The notes under the pieces were generated by a model that made no database searches, was not told where the DNA came from, and worked only from the letters and a program-made list of their open reading frames with translations. 64,000 bases of DNA from Pseudomonadota bacterium (GTDB lineage: Bacteria > Myxococcota_A > Polyangia > GCA-2747355), in NCBI GenBank assembly GCA_016702545.1, contig JADJDT010000027.1, positions 6,849 through 70,848 of the forward strand, in the 5' to 3' direction. Within the stretch, counting starts at the first letter, position 1. Every line of letters begins with the position of its first letter. The position numbers and the translations under genes were made by a program. Positions 25,174 to 33,650 of this stretch are shown here, one piece after another.

Positions 25174-27441
25174 TTAGTCGCCGCCGCTGGTGTGCTGGGC
25201 CAGGGTCAGCGGACGGGTGGCCCAGCGCTGGCGCTCGTGAGGCGACAGGTTGCCACTGCGCTGCATCAGGGCCAGCAGCAGGTGCAGCCGTCGCATCCAG
25301 GTGCGCCCTGGGGCCGAGCGCGCGAAGCGCGCCGCCAGCGAGCGTGGGCTGGGCGCGAGCGCGGCCAGGTGCACGGCCTCGAGCGGCGTGAGCTGGGTCG
25401 CCGCTCGCCCGAAATAGTACTGGGCCGCCTGCTCGACGCCGTAGACGCCCGGGCCGAGCTCGATGCGGTTGAGATACGCCTCGAGGATGCGCCGCTTGTC
25501 CACGACCTGCTCCAGACGCCAGGTCAGCACGGCCTCCTGGAACTTGCGGGCGATGGTCCGTTGTTGGTCGAGGAAGACGTTCTTCACCAGTTGCTGGCTG
25601 ATCGTGCTGGCGCCGCGCAACGCACGCCCCTGCTCCAGATTGAAGAACAGCGCCCGCCGCAGCTGCTCGGGATCGAAACCCTGGTGATCGAAGAAATGGG
25701 TGTCCTCGGCGACGACGAAGGCGGCGCGCAGATGGGCGGGAATGCGCTCCAACGGCCGATAGAACGGGTTCTCTTCGCCGACCGTCCAGCGCTGCCGTGG
25801 CCCGCCGTCGGCGTTGGTGATCCAGTTGGTGAAGCTGCGCTTGAGCTGGTGAACGTCGGCGGCCGGGGGATCGGCGAGCACCCGACAGGCGAGCGGTTCG
25901 AGCGCCAGGGCGACCTGCCCACGATCGAACTCGCCAGCAGCAGCGTCGATTCGTAGGCTGAGGCCGATCTCGCCGCCGAGCGCCAGGCCCGTCAGCTTGG
26001 GCGCCAGGCCGGGCGGCAAGGCCGCCAGGACCTGCTGACAGGGGCTGGTGGGCAGCGTGACCCGCAACGCGAGGCGTCTGCCCCCGGCCGCCAGATCCAG
26101 CGTTCCGGCCAACTCGACCGCGAGGCCGGCCGTGGTGCTGAGGCGCAGGCTCGGACTCGCCAACCGGCTGCCCTCGCGCTCGAAGGTCAGGTCGCCGGCG
26201 ACGCCGAGGTCGAAGGGACCGACGGTGTTGCGGGCCAGCAGTGGGTGGTCCACGAGCAGGCCGCGCAGCAGCAAGGCGCTCTCCAGCCGCCAGCGTGCGC
26301 CGTCATGCCAGGCTTGCAGCGTGCCGTCTGCCGTCCCGTCGCGCAGTCGACCGCTGTCCAGGTGCAGCAGGCCCGCGAGCGGCTCGAGGGCCAGGTGCCG
26401 GAGCGTGAGGAGCACTCGTCCGGGACGCAGCAACCCCGCCGGGAGCTCGACGGCGAGCCGCAGGCTGCCCCCATCCGGTGTGCCGCCGGTGGCCCGCAGC
26501 TCGGCGCGAAGCGCGCCCCCCGGTAGCGCGACGAGGCGCCCGGATTGCAGTTTGAGGATCGTGGTCGCGCGGCTCGTGGTCGCGCGGCTCGTGGTCGCGC
26601 GGCTCGTGGTCGCGCGGCCCGTGGGGTCGGGGCCTGCGTCGCGCAGGCGTCCGCCGAGGAGCGCGGCGCGGCGCAGCGTGCCCTGCTGCGGATCGAGCTC
26701 CAGCGCCGTGCTGGCCAGCTCGATCGCCGCGCGACCCGGCAGCCGCAGCAGGGTAGGGCCGAGAATGACGCGCAACGCCCCGCCGACTCGCGGTTGCAGG
26801 TAGATGCCGGTGAGGAGGGCCTCGATCGACGGGCGACCGGGTTGGAGGAGGCGCAGCGCCACGACGCCGTCGTGCAACGACACCTGATGCTGCTGGCAGC
26901 GGCGCAGCAGGCGCGAGAAGCGCGGCAACAAGCGCGTGAGGCGCTCGGCGAGGGGTGCGAGCGCGCGAGACTGCCGCCCGGCAGCCGGCAGTCGCAGGGC
27001 CGAGGTGACGGCGCTCGCCGGCCCGCGGGCCCGCGCCGCCGAGCGCGACTGCGCGCGCAGTGCGTCGAGCTCCAGCAACAGCCGGGGCTGCACGATCCGT
27101 ACGGCGCCGAGGACGACGCGGGGTGGCCAGAGGCTGGCCAGGCGGGCGTCGATCTCGATGCGCCGAACGCGCAGGTGCTCGCCGACGCGGACGTCGTGCA
27201 CGCGCAGGCCGAGCGGGAAGGCGAGGTGCATCGCTCGCGCACTGACCGAGACGCCGAGCGATCGGCTGAGCGTGCGGTCGAAGCGCTGGCGCGCCAGGTC
27301 CTCGAGCCGCCCAAGGCCCCACAAGGCCGCGGAGCCGGCGGGCAGCAGCAGGGCCGCGCCGATCGACAGGGCCAGCCACCGCCGACGTCGCGGCGCGGGC
27401 CGGCCCACCGGGTCAGCGGCTGCAGTGGGAGCGCGGAGCAT
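25174..27441 (-). CDS. AsmA-like periplasmic domain fused to GT51 peptidoglycan glycosyltransferase
   Basis: 755 aa. One N-terminal membrane anchor (ALSIGAALLLPAGSAALWGLG, ~24-43) precedes ~480 residues of beta-rich sequence with AsmA/DUF3971 character (GVSVSARAMHLAFPLGLRVHDV and later repeats). The C-terminal ~200 residues are a GT51 domain with the catalytic Glu in AEDTHFFDHQGFD and GASTISQQLVKN, then ILEAYLNRIELG. GT51 polymerises lipid II. No transpeptidase domain follows, so it is like a monofunctional MtgA with a large periplasmic front. A 15-bp unit repeated four times makes a (S)RATT run near residues 275-294. It lies beside ddl. Confidence 0.87.
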   Translation of the reverse strand: MLRAPTAAADPVGRPAPRRRRWLALSIGAALLLPAGSAALWGLGRLEDLARQRFDRTLSRSLGVSVSARAMHLAFPLGLRVHDVRVGEHLRVRRIEIDARLASLWPPRVVLGAVRIVQPRLLLELDALRAQSRSAARARGPASAVTSALRLPAAGRQSRALAPLAERLTRLLPRFSRLLRRCQQHQVSLHDGVVALRLLQPGRPSIEALLTGIYLQPRVGGALRVILGPTLLRLPGRAAIELASTALELDPQQGTLRRAALLGGRLRDAGPDPTGRATTSRATTSRATTSRATTILKLQSGRLVALPGGALRAELRATGGTPDGGSLRLAVELPAGLLRPGRVLLTLRHLALEPLAGLLHLDSGRLRDGTADGTLQAWHDGARWRLESALLLRGLLVDHPLLARNTVGPFDLGVAGDLTFEREGSRLASPSLRLSTTAGLAVELAGTLDLAAGGRRLALRVTLPTSPCQQVLAALPPGLAPKLTGLALGGEIGLSLRIDAAAGEFDRGQVALALEPLACRVLADPPAADVHQLKRSFTNWITNADGGPRQRWTVGEENPFYRPLERIPAHLRAAFVVAEDTHFFDHQGFDPEQLRRALFFNLEQGRALRGASTISQQLVKNVFLDQQRTIARKFQEAVLTWRLEQVVDKRRILEAYLNRIELGPGVYGVEQAAQYYFGRAATQLTPLEAVHLAALAPSPRSLAARFARSAPGRTWMRRLHLLLALMQRSGNLSPHERQRWATRPLTLAQHTSGGD
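26560..26619. repeat. 15-bp unit repeated four times in the GT51 gene
   Basis: Units at 26560-26574, 26575-26589, 26590-26604 and 26605-26619 (CGTGGTCGCGCGGCT). The last has one T-to-C change. On the coding strand they give four Arg-Ala-Thr-Thr-Ser-type pentapeptides in the AsmA-like region. Confidence 0.93.
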
Positions 27442-27586
27442 TAGAGCCCCCGCTCAGTGGGGTTGAGGCGCATGCGAGCTTGCATGATAGGGAGGCGGCG
27501 TATGGGCGCCAAGTTTTGACGCTACCCGCGTCACCCCTCCGGCACGAGCGGTGACGTGGCGCTGGCACGACTCGGGGCGGGGTTGC

Positions 27587-28594
27587 TCAGGCGCGCGCGG
27601 CGGCGCTGGCGCGGCGCACGGGCACGACGGGGGCCGTCTCGGTCGCGGGTGCATCGGTGCGGCGCAGTTGCGCGCCGGTCCGCAACGCGGCGCTGCCGAG
27701 GATCTCCTCGACCAGGTCCGCGTAGCTCAGACCGGCATGATCGGCCAGGCGCGGCAGCAGGCTGCGTGGGGTCAGCCCCGGCAGCGTGTTGACCTCGAGC
27801 ACATACTCGTTGCCCAGATCGCTGACGATCATATCGACCCGCGTGGCTCCGCTACAGCCCAGCGCCTGGTGCGCGCGTTGGGCCTGGGTCAACACGCCAC
27901 GGTAGCGCTCGGCCGAGAGCTTGGCCGGGACGTGGAAATGCGCCTGACCGGCGGTGTACTTGGCCTCGAAGTCGAAGAGCTGATTGTGCGAGACGATGCC
28001 AATCGCGCCCAAGGGGCGGCCGTTGAGGATGCCGACGCAGACCTCTTTCCCCGTGATGTAGCGCTCGACGAGCAGGCAATGGTCGAGTTGCGCGGCGCGC
28101 TGACAGGCTGCCTGGAGCTCCTCGAGATCGTGCGCAATCGAGACGCCGAGGCTCGATCCTTCGCCGGCAGGCTTGACCACCACCGGGAAGCCGAACGACC
28201 CGTGCAGCGTCGCCAGCTGGTCGATCTGGTCGGCCGGCAGCACGTAGTAGGGGGGCGTGGGCAGATTGTGCAGGCGAAAGATCTCTTTGGCCTTGACCTT
28301 GTGCATCGCCAGCGCGCTGGCGAGCACGCCGCTGCCGGTGTAGGGGATGCCCATCAGCTCGAGCAGGCCCTGGACGCAGCCGTCCTCGCCCCAACGCCCG
28401 TGCAGCGCCAAGAACACGACATCGACCGCGGCCGCGCGCAGCACCCGATCGACCTGCGAGTCCGCGATCAGCCCTTCGGCCTGGTAGCCGCGGGCGCGCA
28501 GCGCCGCGAGCACCGCCTCGCCGCTGACCAGGGAGATCTCGCGCTCGGCGGAAAGCCCGCCCATCAGCACGCCGACCCGCTTGTTTTTGAACAT
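27587..28594 (-). CDS. ddl: D-alanine--D-alanine ligase
   Basis: 335 aa, ATP-grasp enzyme making the D-Ala-D-Ala dipeptide of peptidoglycan. Motifs: VLMGGLSAEREISLVSG, ALHGRWGEDGCVQGLLE, GFPVVVKPAGEGSSLGV and the metal-binding EVNTLPGLTPRSLLP. The ATG at 28594 fits the family N-terminus; the open frame upstream does not. The ribosome-binding site is a G-run (10 G, 28600-28609 on the opposite strand as C). The last ~30 residues are an Ala/Arg/Thr-rich tail. It lies in a wall-synthesis neighbourhood with the GT51 gene. Confidence 0.95.
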   Translation of the reverse strand: MFKNKRVGVLMGGLSAEREISLVSGEAVLAALRARGYQAEGLIADSQVDRVLRAAAVDVVFLALHGRWGEDGCVQGLLELMGIPYTGSGVLASALAMHKVKAKEIFRLHNLPTPPYYVLPADQIDQLATLHGSFGFPVVVKPAGEGSSLGVSIAHDLEELQAACQRAAQLDHCLLVERYITGKEVCVGILNGRPLGAIGIVSHNQLFDFEAKYTAGQAHFHVPAKLSAERYRGVLTQAQRAHQALGCSGATRVDMIVSDLGNEYVLEVNTLPGLTPRSLLPRLADHAGLSYADLVEEILGSAALRTGAQLRRTDAPATETAPVVPVRRASAAARA

Positions 28595-28688
28595 CGCCGC
28601 CCCCCCCCCTTCGACGAGCCTTACTATGCAGCGCTCGGGGCTACAAGTATTCGCGCCGGCGCAGGCCTGCGGAGGGGGCGTCGCGCGC

Positions 28689-29417
28689 TCAGGGAGCACG
28701 CTGGCCGAAGATCGCGCTGCCGACCCGCACCAGCGTCGCGCCCTCGGCGATCGCCACCGCGTAGTCCGCGCTCATCCCCATCGACAGCGCACCGAGCCGA
28801 GCTGCGGCGGCGGCGGGGTCGGCGGCCCAGTGGTCGGCAAAGGTGTCACGCAGCTGGCGCAGCGCGGCGAAGATCGGTGCGGTCTGCTGCGGGTCAGCGC
28901 TCTGCGGCGGCATCGTCATCAAGCCGATGCCATGCAGCTGCTGCGGATGCGCGCCGAGCGCGGCCAGCAGCGCGGGCAGCTCCTCGGCGCGGGCGCCCGA
29001 CTTGGTCCCCTCGCCGCTGAGGTTGAGCTGCAGCAGCACGCCCTGTGCCGTGCCGCGCTGGGCCGCGAGTGCGGCCAGGCGCTCGATCAGCGCGGTTGAG
29101 GCGACGGTGTGGATCAGCGCGGCCGTCCCGACCACATGTTGTGCCTTGTTGCGCTGGAGCGGACCGATGAAGTGCCAACGCAGCTCGGCCAGGTCGGCGA
29201 GCTGCAAGGCCTTGTCGCGTAACTCCTGGGCGTAGTTCTCACCGAAGTCGCGCAGACCGACGGCGTAGGCCGCTCGCACGGTCGCCGCGGGCAGCGTCTT
29301 GGTCACCGCGACCAGCGTGACCTCCGCCGGATCGCGCCCCGCACGCGTGCAGGCCTCGGCGACTCGTTGCCTTACCGCGACGACCCGCGCAGCCAGTGCG
29401 GCCAAGCTCTCGCTCAT
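28689..29417 (-). CDS. yggS: YggS-family pyridoxal phosphate homeostasis protein
   Basis: 242 aa, alanine-racemase-like TIM barrel without racemase activity. The PLP lysine is in VAVTKTLP, followed by DFGENYAQEL and WHFIGPLQRNKA. The phosphate-binding end is MGMSADYAVAIAEGATLVRVG. The ATG at 29417 overlaps the maf stop by 3 nt (tca 29414-29416), indicating co-translation with maf. Confidence 0.95.
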   Translation of the reverse strand: MSESLAALAARVVAVRQRVAEACTRAGRDPAEVTLVAVTKTLPAATVRAAYAVGLRDFGENYAQELRDKALQLADLAELRWHFIGPLQRNKAQHVVGTAALIHTVASTALIERLAALAAQRGTAQGVLLQLNLSGEGTKSGARAEELPALLAALGAHPQQLHGIGLMTMPPQSADPQQTAPIFAALRQLRDTFADHWAADPAAAAARLGALSMGMSADYAVAIAEGATLVRVGSAIFGQRAP

Positions 29418-30043
29418 GGCGCGGTGGTCGGCAGGGGCCGGAGCATGGCGTCGATCACCCCGATCCGCTGCAGCGCCTCGATCGTCTCGCACAGCGGCAA
29501 GCCGACCACATTGGTGTAGGAGCCGTCGATGCGCCGCACCATGTAGGCCGCGTGCTCTTGCACGGCGTAGGCACCGGCCTTGTCGTGCCACGCCGCATGA
29601 TCGAGGTAGTGCTCGATCTCCGCCGCATCGAGCGGCTTGAAGGTCACCGCGGTGCGCACGAGCTCGGTGACGGTGTGGGGCCCCCACAGCACACAGCAGC
29701 CGGTCAGCACCTCGTGGGTGCGGCCCGCGAGCGTGCGCAAGCTCCGGCGCGCGGCGTCGCGATCGACCGGCTTGCCAATGACCTCTCGGTCGACGACGAC
29801 GATCGTGTCCGCACCGAGCACCGGACGCCGATCGCCCTGGGCGGCGCGGGCGCGCGCCACCTGCTCGGCCTTGGCGTAGGCCAGGCGCGTGGCGAAGGCG
29901 TTGGGGCCCTCGTCGGGTAAGCGCGTCTCATCGACGTCGCTGACGATCACGTCGTGCAAGATGCCGGCGGCGAGCAGCAGCTGTCGGCGGCGGGCCGAGG
30001 CCGAGGCGAGGATCAACGGGGCGGGCTGCGAGGGCTTGGACAT
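29414..30043 (-). CDS. maf: Maf-family nucleoside triphosphate pyrophosphatase
   Basis: 209 aa. Maf proteins hydrolyse non-canonical or pyrimidine NTPs. The family start ILASASARRRQLL and the active-site blocks LGADTIVVVDREVIGKP and TFKPLDAAEIEHYL are present, ending DGSYTNVVGLPL. The ATG at 30043 is chosen to fit the family. Whether it prefers dTTP/UTP or m7GTP cannot be told. It is the first gene of the maf-yggS pair. Confidence 0.93.
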   Translation of the reverse strand: MSKPSQPAPLILASASARRRQLLLAAGILHDVIVSDVDETRLPDEGPNAFATRLAYAKAEQVARARAAQGDRRPVLGADTIVVVDREVIGKPVDRDAARRSLRTLAGRTHEVLTGCCVLWGPHTVTELVRTAVTFKPLDAAEIEHYLDHAAWHDKAGAYAVQEHAAYMVRRIDGSYTNVVGLPLCETIEALQRIGVIDAMLRPLPTTAP

Positions 30044-30150
30044 CGGGGCGCTCTCTCGTTCCGCCGCACGCCCGAACCGGGTACAGCGTGCGCGCGCGCG
30101 GGGAGTGAATCCCCGCGACTTCACCCCATAACGCTCGCCTGTCGGCTCGT

Positions 30151-30201
30151 CTAGCCCGAAAACAAGCGGCTTGCGTTAGACCGCGCTTGTTTTTGGCCTA
30201 G
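30151..30201. repeat. 51-bp palindrome bounded by CTAG
   Basis: The arms are CTAGCCCGAAAACAAGCGG (30151-30169) and its imperfect inverse CCGCGCTTGTTTTTGGCCTAG (30181-30201). It lies between divergent genes, so a terminator role is unlikely. Single arms recur at 10568 and 32188 on stop codons. Its right CTAG is shared with the larger element at 30198. Confidence 0.6.
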
Positions 30202-30344
30202 GAGCCTGTCGGGAAATGTCGCGAGCCGCCCGAGCGCAAGGCACGGCGAGCACCGGAGCGGAACGTACGGGCTGGTACGTGAGCACCGGAGCACAGTCGT
30301 AACGCAGCGATCGGGTGGCGCAGCATTTCCCGACAGGCTCCTAG
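30198..30344. mobile_element. 147-bp MITE-like element, copy 1
   Basis: It has perfect 21-bp terminal inverted repeats (30198-30218 and 30324-30344), both ending in CTAG. Inside is a second palindrome (ACGTAC/GTACGT near 30263-30281) and the direct repeat GAGCACCGGAGC. It shares its internal core with the element at 51268-51466. It has no coding capacity. Together with 30151-30201 it fills much of the 501-bp gap between maf and the lamin-tail lipoprotein. I see nothing distinctive in 30345-30544 beyond the lipoprotein leader. Confidence 0.7.
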
Positions 30345-30544
30345 CACGTTCGTCCCGGGGCGGGGACGGTCGGTGGCGCGGGCAGCGCTCTTCCGGCATG
30401 TCGGCGGCGTCCGGCCGAGATCTGGACGGCGCGGCCGCGGCGCGCTTGATCGTCGCGAGATCATGGCGTCGCGGCGCTGGGCACGCGCCTTGCGAGGACA
30501 GCGCCGGCGACTGCCCCCGAGGAGCCGTCGCCGGGAGGGCGCTG

Positions 30545-32191
30545 ATGCGACCGTTGCTGTTGGGAGCTTGGCTGGCGCTGGGGGGCTGCGGGGACGCGGT
30601 AGGCCCCCAGGGCGATTTCGTGCGGCCGCGTATCGTCGCCGTCAGCGTGACCGACGAGCAGACTGTCAGTCCGACGGCGGCCCTCAGCGTGAGCTTCAGC
30701 GAGGCGATCGAGGCGGGCAGCGTCGGCGTGGACGCGGTGGTCGTCGTGCCGCACCTGCTGGGCGGCAGCTGCACCGTCGATCTCGCCTGCCCGGGCGGGG
30801 TCTGCTTCGCGGGGCGTTGCCAGTCGTCCGCGCCGGTGGATGGCGCCTGGCTTGCCGATCTGGCGCATCCGCCGCTGACGGCCGCACGCCAGGCGCTCAC
30901 CGCGCCGATGCGGGTCGAACTCGCTGGTGACGGCGATCGCCTGATCGTCCAGCCCGTGGTGGCGCTCGCCCCTCGGCGGCTGCATACGCTGATCATCGGT
31001 CCTTCACTGGTCGATCGCGCAGGCCAGGCGATCGCGCGGCAGGGCGAGCTGCCAGTGGCGCTGCTGCGCGTCTTCGCCACCGGCGACCTCGAAGGGGCCA
31101 GGCCTGTGCTCCAGCTCGTGGCCCCGCCGGCGGGCAGCACGGACCTGCCGCTGAACCTGCGGCGGCTGGTCGTCCGCTTCTCGCAGCAGCTGCCGCCGCT
31201 CGCGGCTGACGGCCTGTGGTTGGCTGCAGACGACGGCCTGCGCGTGGCGCTGCGCCCCCTGCGCGAGGAGGGAGCCTGTGTCACCGATGCGCATCAGCCC
31301 TGCCAGTGGCTCGCGGTGGCCGGTCCGCTGCGGGCGTTGACCGTCTGGTCGTTGATGGCGACGAGGACGCTCGGCGACCTGCAGGGCGAGACACTGCTGC
31401 AGGAGCGGCCGCTTGCTCTGGCCACCGGGAGCGTAGTCGACACCAGGCCACCCGTCCTCGGCGAAGTGAGCCTGCTGCAAAGCGATGGCTGCGTCGTCGT
31501 CCGCACCCGCACCAGCGAGCCCGCCGACGCGCGTCTGAGCGCGAGCTGGACCACGACCGTGCAGCTCACGGCCGGGACGCTCGTGCACGAGCTCGCCCTG
31601 CCCGCGGCCCCCGCGCTACCCGCCGGCGCGCAGGTGCGTCTCGATCTCCAAGATGCGGCGGGTCAGGCCGCGGCGCCGTGGTGGCACGCAGCGGAAAGGG
31701 CGTCGCTCGCTCCGCTGGTCATCTCCGAGGTCCTGGCCGACCCGCTGGGGCCCGATCCCGATCAGGAATGGGTGGAGATCTATAACCGAGACGATCGCGC
31801 CGTCGAGCTCGAGGGCTGGGCGATCGATGATGGCACGGTCGGGGCGGACGGCGGCGCTCTCCCCGCGCTGAGGCTGCAGCCCCATCGCTATGCGTTGGTG
31901 GTCGGGCCGCGCTACCGGGCTGGCAGCGGGCCCGATCCCTTCCCGGCGGCCGACGTTCCGCTCGCACGGCTGCGGGCGCCGATCGGTGGCCGGGGGCTGG
32001 CCAACCGCGGCGAGCCGCTCTTCCTGCGCCGGCCCGACGGCGCGCTGGCCTCGAGCTACCGCGGCACGGTGGGCACGGAGCTCGAGGTGCCCGGCCCCGG
32101 CCGCAGCGCGCAGCGCCGCTCACCGACCGCCTGCGATGTGGCCACGAGCTGGACGCGCAGCGGTGACGACTTGCCGACCCCAGGGCGCTAG
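30545..32191 (+). CDS. Lipoprotein with Ig-like and lamin-tail domains
   Basis: 548 aa from ATG 30545, which gives a lipoprotein signal ending LGGCG (Cys15). The frame is open upstream but without a signal. Ig-like region (RIVAVSVTDEQTVSPTAALSVSFSEAI), a Cys-rich insert (CTVDLACPGGVCFAGRC), a second Ig-like domain (~215-310), then a lamin-tail domain from LVISEVLADPLGPDPDQEWVEIYN (~380-500). Proteins of this build are common on the surface of Myxococcota; their function is unknown. The TAG stop lies in CTAG at 32188-32191, where a dispersed repeat motif begins. Confidence 0.82.
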   Translation: MRPLLLGAWLALGGCGDAVGPQGDFVRPRIVAVSVTDEQTVSPTAALSVSFSEAIEAGSVGVDAVVVVPHLLGGSCTVDLACPGGVCFAGRCQSSAPVDGAWLADLAHPPLTAARQALTAPMRVELAGDGDRLIVQPVVALAPRRLHTLIIGPSLVDRAGQAIARQGELPVALLRVFATGDLEGARPVLQLVAPPAGSTDLPLNLRRLVVRFSQQLPPLAADGLWLAADDGLRVALRPLREEGACVTDAHQPCQWLAVAGPLRALTVWSLMATRTLGDLQGETLLQERPLALATGSVVDTRPPVLGEVSLLQSDGCVVVRTRTSEPADARLSASWTTTVQLTAGTLVHELALPAAPALPAGAQVRLDLQDAAGQAAAPWWHAAERASLAPLVISEVLADPLGPDPDQEWVEIYNRDDRAVELEGWAIDDGTVGADGGALPALRLQPHRYALVVGPRYRAGSGPDPFPAADVPLARLRAPIGGRGLANRGEPLFLRRPDGALASSYRGTVGTELEVPGPGRSAQRRSPTACDVATSWTRSGDDLPTPGR

Positions 32192-32210
32192 GCCCAAAAC
32201 AAACCCGTCC
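32188..32210 (+). repeat. Dispersed CTAG-anchored motif on the lipoprotein stop
   Basis: CTAGGCCCAAAACAAACCCG, starting on the TAG stop codon, matches the arms of the 30151-30201 palindrome and the motif at 10568. Confidence 0.45.
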
Positions 32211-32286
32211 CGGCTGCTGCTTGGTTGCCGCCCGGCGTGGGGCCATGCTACGACCGCGGCGCGCGGGGCGCGAGCAGGAGACAGGT

Positions 32287-33036
32287 ATGTCGGGCCACAA
32301 TAAGTGGAGCACGATCAAGCACAAGAAGGGCGCAGCGGACGCCAAGCGCGGGCGGATCTTCACCCGCATCATTCGCGAGGTGACGATCGCCGCCCGGATG
32401 GGCGGCGGTGATCCGAGCCACAACGCACGGCTGCGCTCGGCGATGACCGCGGCGCGCGCCGCCAATATGCCGAACGACACGCTCGAGCGGGCGGTCAAGC
32501 GCGGCACCGGCGAGCTCGAGGGCGTCAACTACGAAGAGGTGACCTACGAGGGCTATGGGCCGGGCGGGGCCGCGGTGCTGGTCGAAACGCTGACCGACAA
32601 TCGCAATCGCACCGTGGGCGAGGTCCGCCACATCTTCACCAAGCACAACGGCAATATGGGTGAGGGTGGTTGTGTCGCCTGGATGTTTTCGCGGGTCGGC
32701 GTGATCACGGTGCCCAAGGACAAGATCGGCGAGGAGCAGCTCTTCGAGCGGGCGCTCGAGGCGGGCGCCGACGATGTGCGTGAGGAGGGCGGGCAGTTCG
32801 AGGTCCATTGCCCGCACGCGGCCGTGCACGAGCTCGCCGAGCGCCTGCGGGCCGCGGGCGTCGAGGTCGAGTCCGGCAAGGTGGTGATGGTGCCGCAGAC
32901 CACGATCAAGCTGCAGGGGCGTGAGGCGGAGGTGATGGTCCGGCTCTACGAGGCGCTGGAAGACAACGACGACGTGCAGAACGTCTGGTCCAACTTCGAC
33001 ATCGACGACTCGTTGCTCGAGCAGCTCGCCGGTTGA
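32287..33036 (+). CDS. yebC: YebC/PmpR-family protein
   Basis: 249 aa. It carries the conserved start MSGHNKWSTIKHKKGAADAK, then ANMPNDTLERAVKRG and YEGYGPGGAAVLVE. YebC proteins were described as transcription regulators and more recently as ribosome-associated factors that help at proline stretches. AGGAG at 32276-32280 fixes the ATG at 32287. A weak promoter (TTGCCG 32225-32230, 18 bp, TACGAC 32249-32254) may precede it. It commonly sits just upstream of ruvCAB, as here. Confidence 0.96.
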   Translation: MSGHNKWSTIKHKKGAADAKRGRIFTRIIREVTIAARMGGGDPSHNARLRSAMTAARAANMPNDTLERAVKRGTGELEGVNYEEVTYEGYGPGGAAVLVETLTDNRNRTVGEVRHIFTKHNGNMGEGGCVAWMFSRVGVITVPKDKIGEEQLFERALEAGADDVREEGGQFEVHCPHAAVHELAERLRAAGVEVESGKVVMVPQTTIKLQGREAEVMVRLYEALEDNDDVQNVWSNFDIDDSLLEQLAG

Positions 33037-33074
33037 TGCGGTCGTGTGCCGCGCGTGCCGGGTGCTGAGCACTC

Positions 33075-33650
33075 ATGCGCATTCTGGGCATCGACCCTGG
33101 CACTCGGATCACGGGTTTTGCCGTGATCGAGCAGGCAGGGCGACGCTTGACCGTCTGCCACAGCGGCACGATCCGCCTGCAGCAACAGCCTGATCTCAGC
33201 CAACGGCTCGCGGAGCTCGACCGTCGGCTCCAGGATGTGATCGAGCAGCAGCGACCGATGGTCGTCGCCGTGGAGGATATCTTCACGCACCAGAACGCCC
33301 GCAGCGCGCTGGTGCTCGGCCACGCCCGTGGCGTCGCCTTGGCCGTGGCGGGGCGCGCTGAGCTGCCCGTGCACGCCTATGCGCCCGCGACCGTGAAGCA
33401 GGCGGTCGCGGGGCACGGTCGCGCCGACAAACAACAGATTCAGCGCATGGTGCAGGTGCTGCTCGCCCTGGCCGTGACGCCCGCGGCCGATGAGGCCGAC
33501 GCGCTGGCGGTGGCGATCTGTCACGCGATGAGCCGTGCCGTGGTGCGCGTCGTGTCGCCAGCGGCGACAGCGGTGGCCGCGACGCGCTCGGCGCCGCGCC
33601 GGCGCGGCTTGCGAGGCCTGCGGCGCGTGGACGAGGGAGGTGGCGGATGA
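33075..33650 (+). CDS. ruvC: Holliday junction resolvase RuvC
   Basis: 191 aa. RuvC cleaves Holliday junctions on the RuvAB complex. The RNase H-like acidic residues are visible in ILGIDPGTRITGFAV, VVAVEDIF and DEADALAVAICH. KQAVAGHGRADKQQIQRMV is the family block. The last ~30 residues are an Arg-rich tail beyond the usual end. It overlaps ruvA by 4 nt. Confidence 0.97.
   Translation: MRILGIDPGTRITGFAVIEQAGRRLTVCHSGTIRLQQQPDLSQRLAELDRRLQDVIEQQRPMVVAVEDIFTHQNARSALVLGHARGVALAVAGRAELPVHAYAPATVKQAVAGHGRADKQQIQRMVQVLLALAVTPAADEADALAVAICHAMSRAVVRVVSPAATAVAATRSAPRRRGLRGLRRVDEGGGG

Noticed and set aside
30151..30201. Intrinsic terminator
   Set aside because: It lies between two genes that point away from each other, and the T-run is inside the stem.
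30151..31284. Minus-strand open frame starting in the palindromic elements
   Set aside because: It is made of the MITE and the reverse strand of the lipoprotein gene; no signal or domain.
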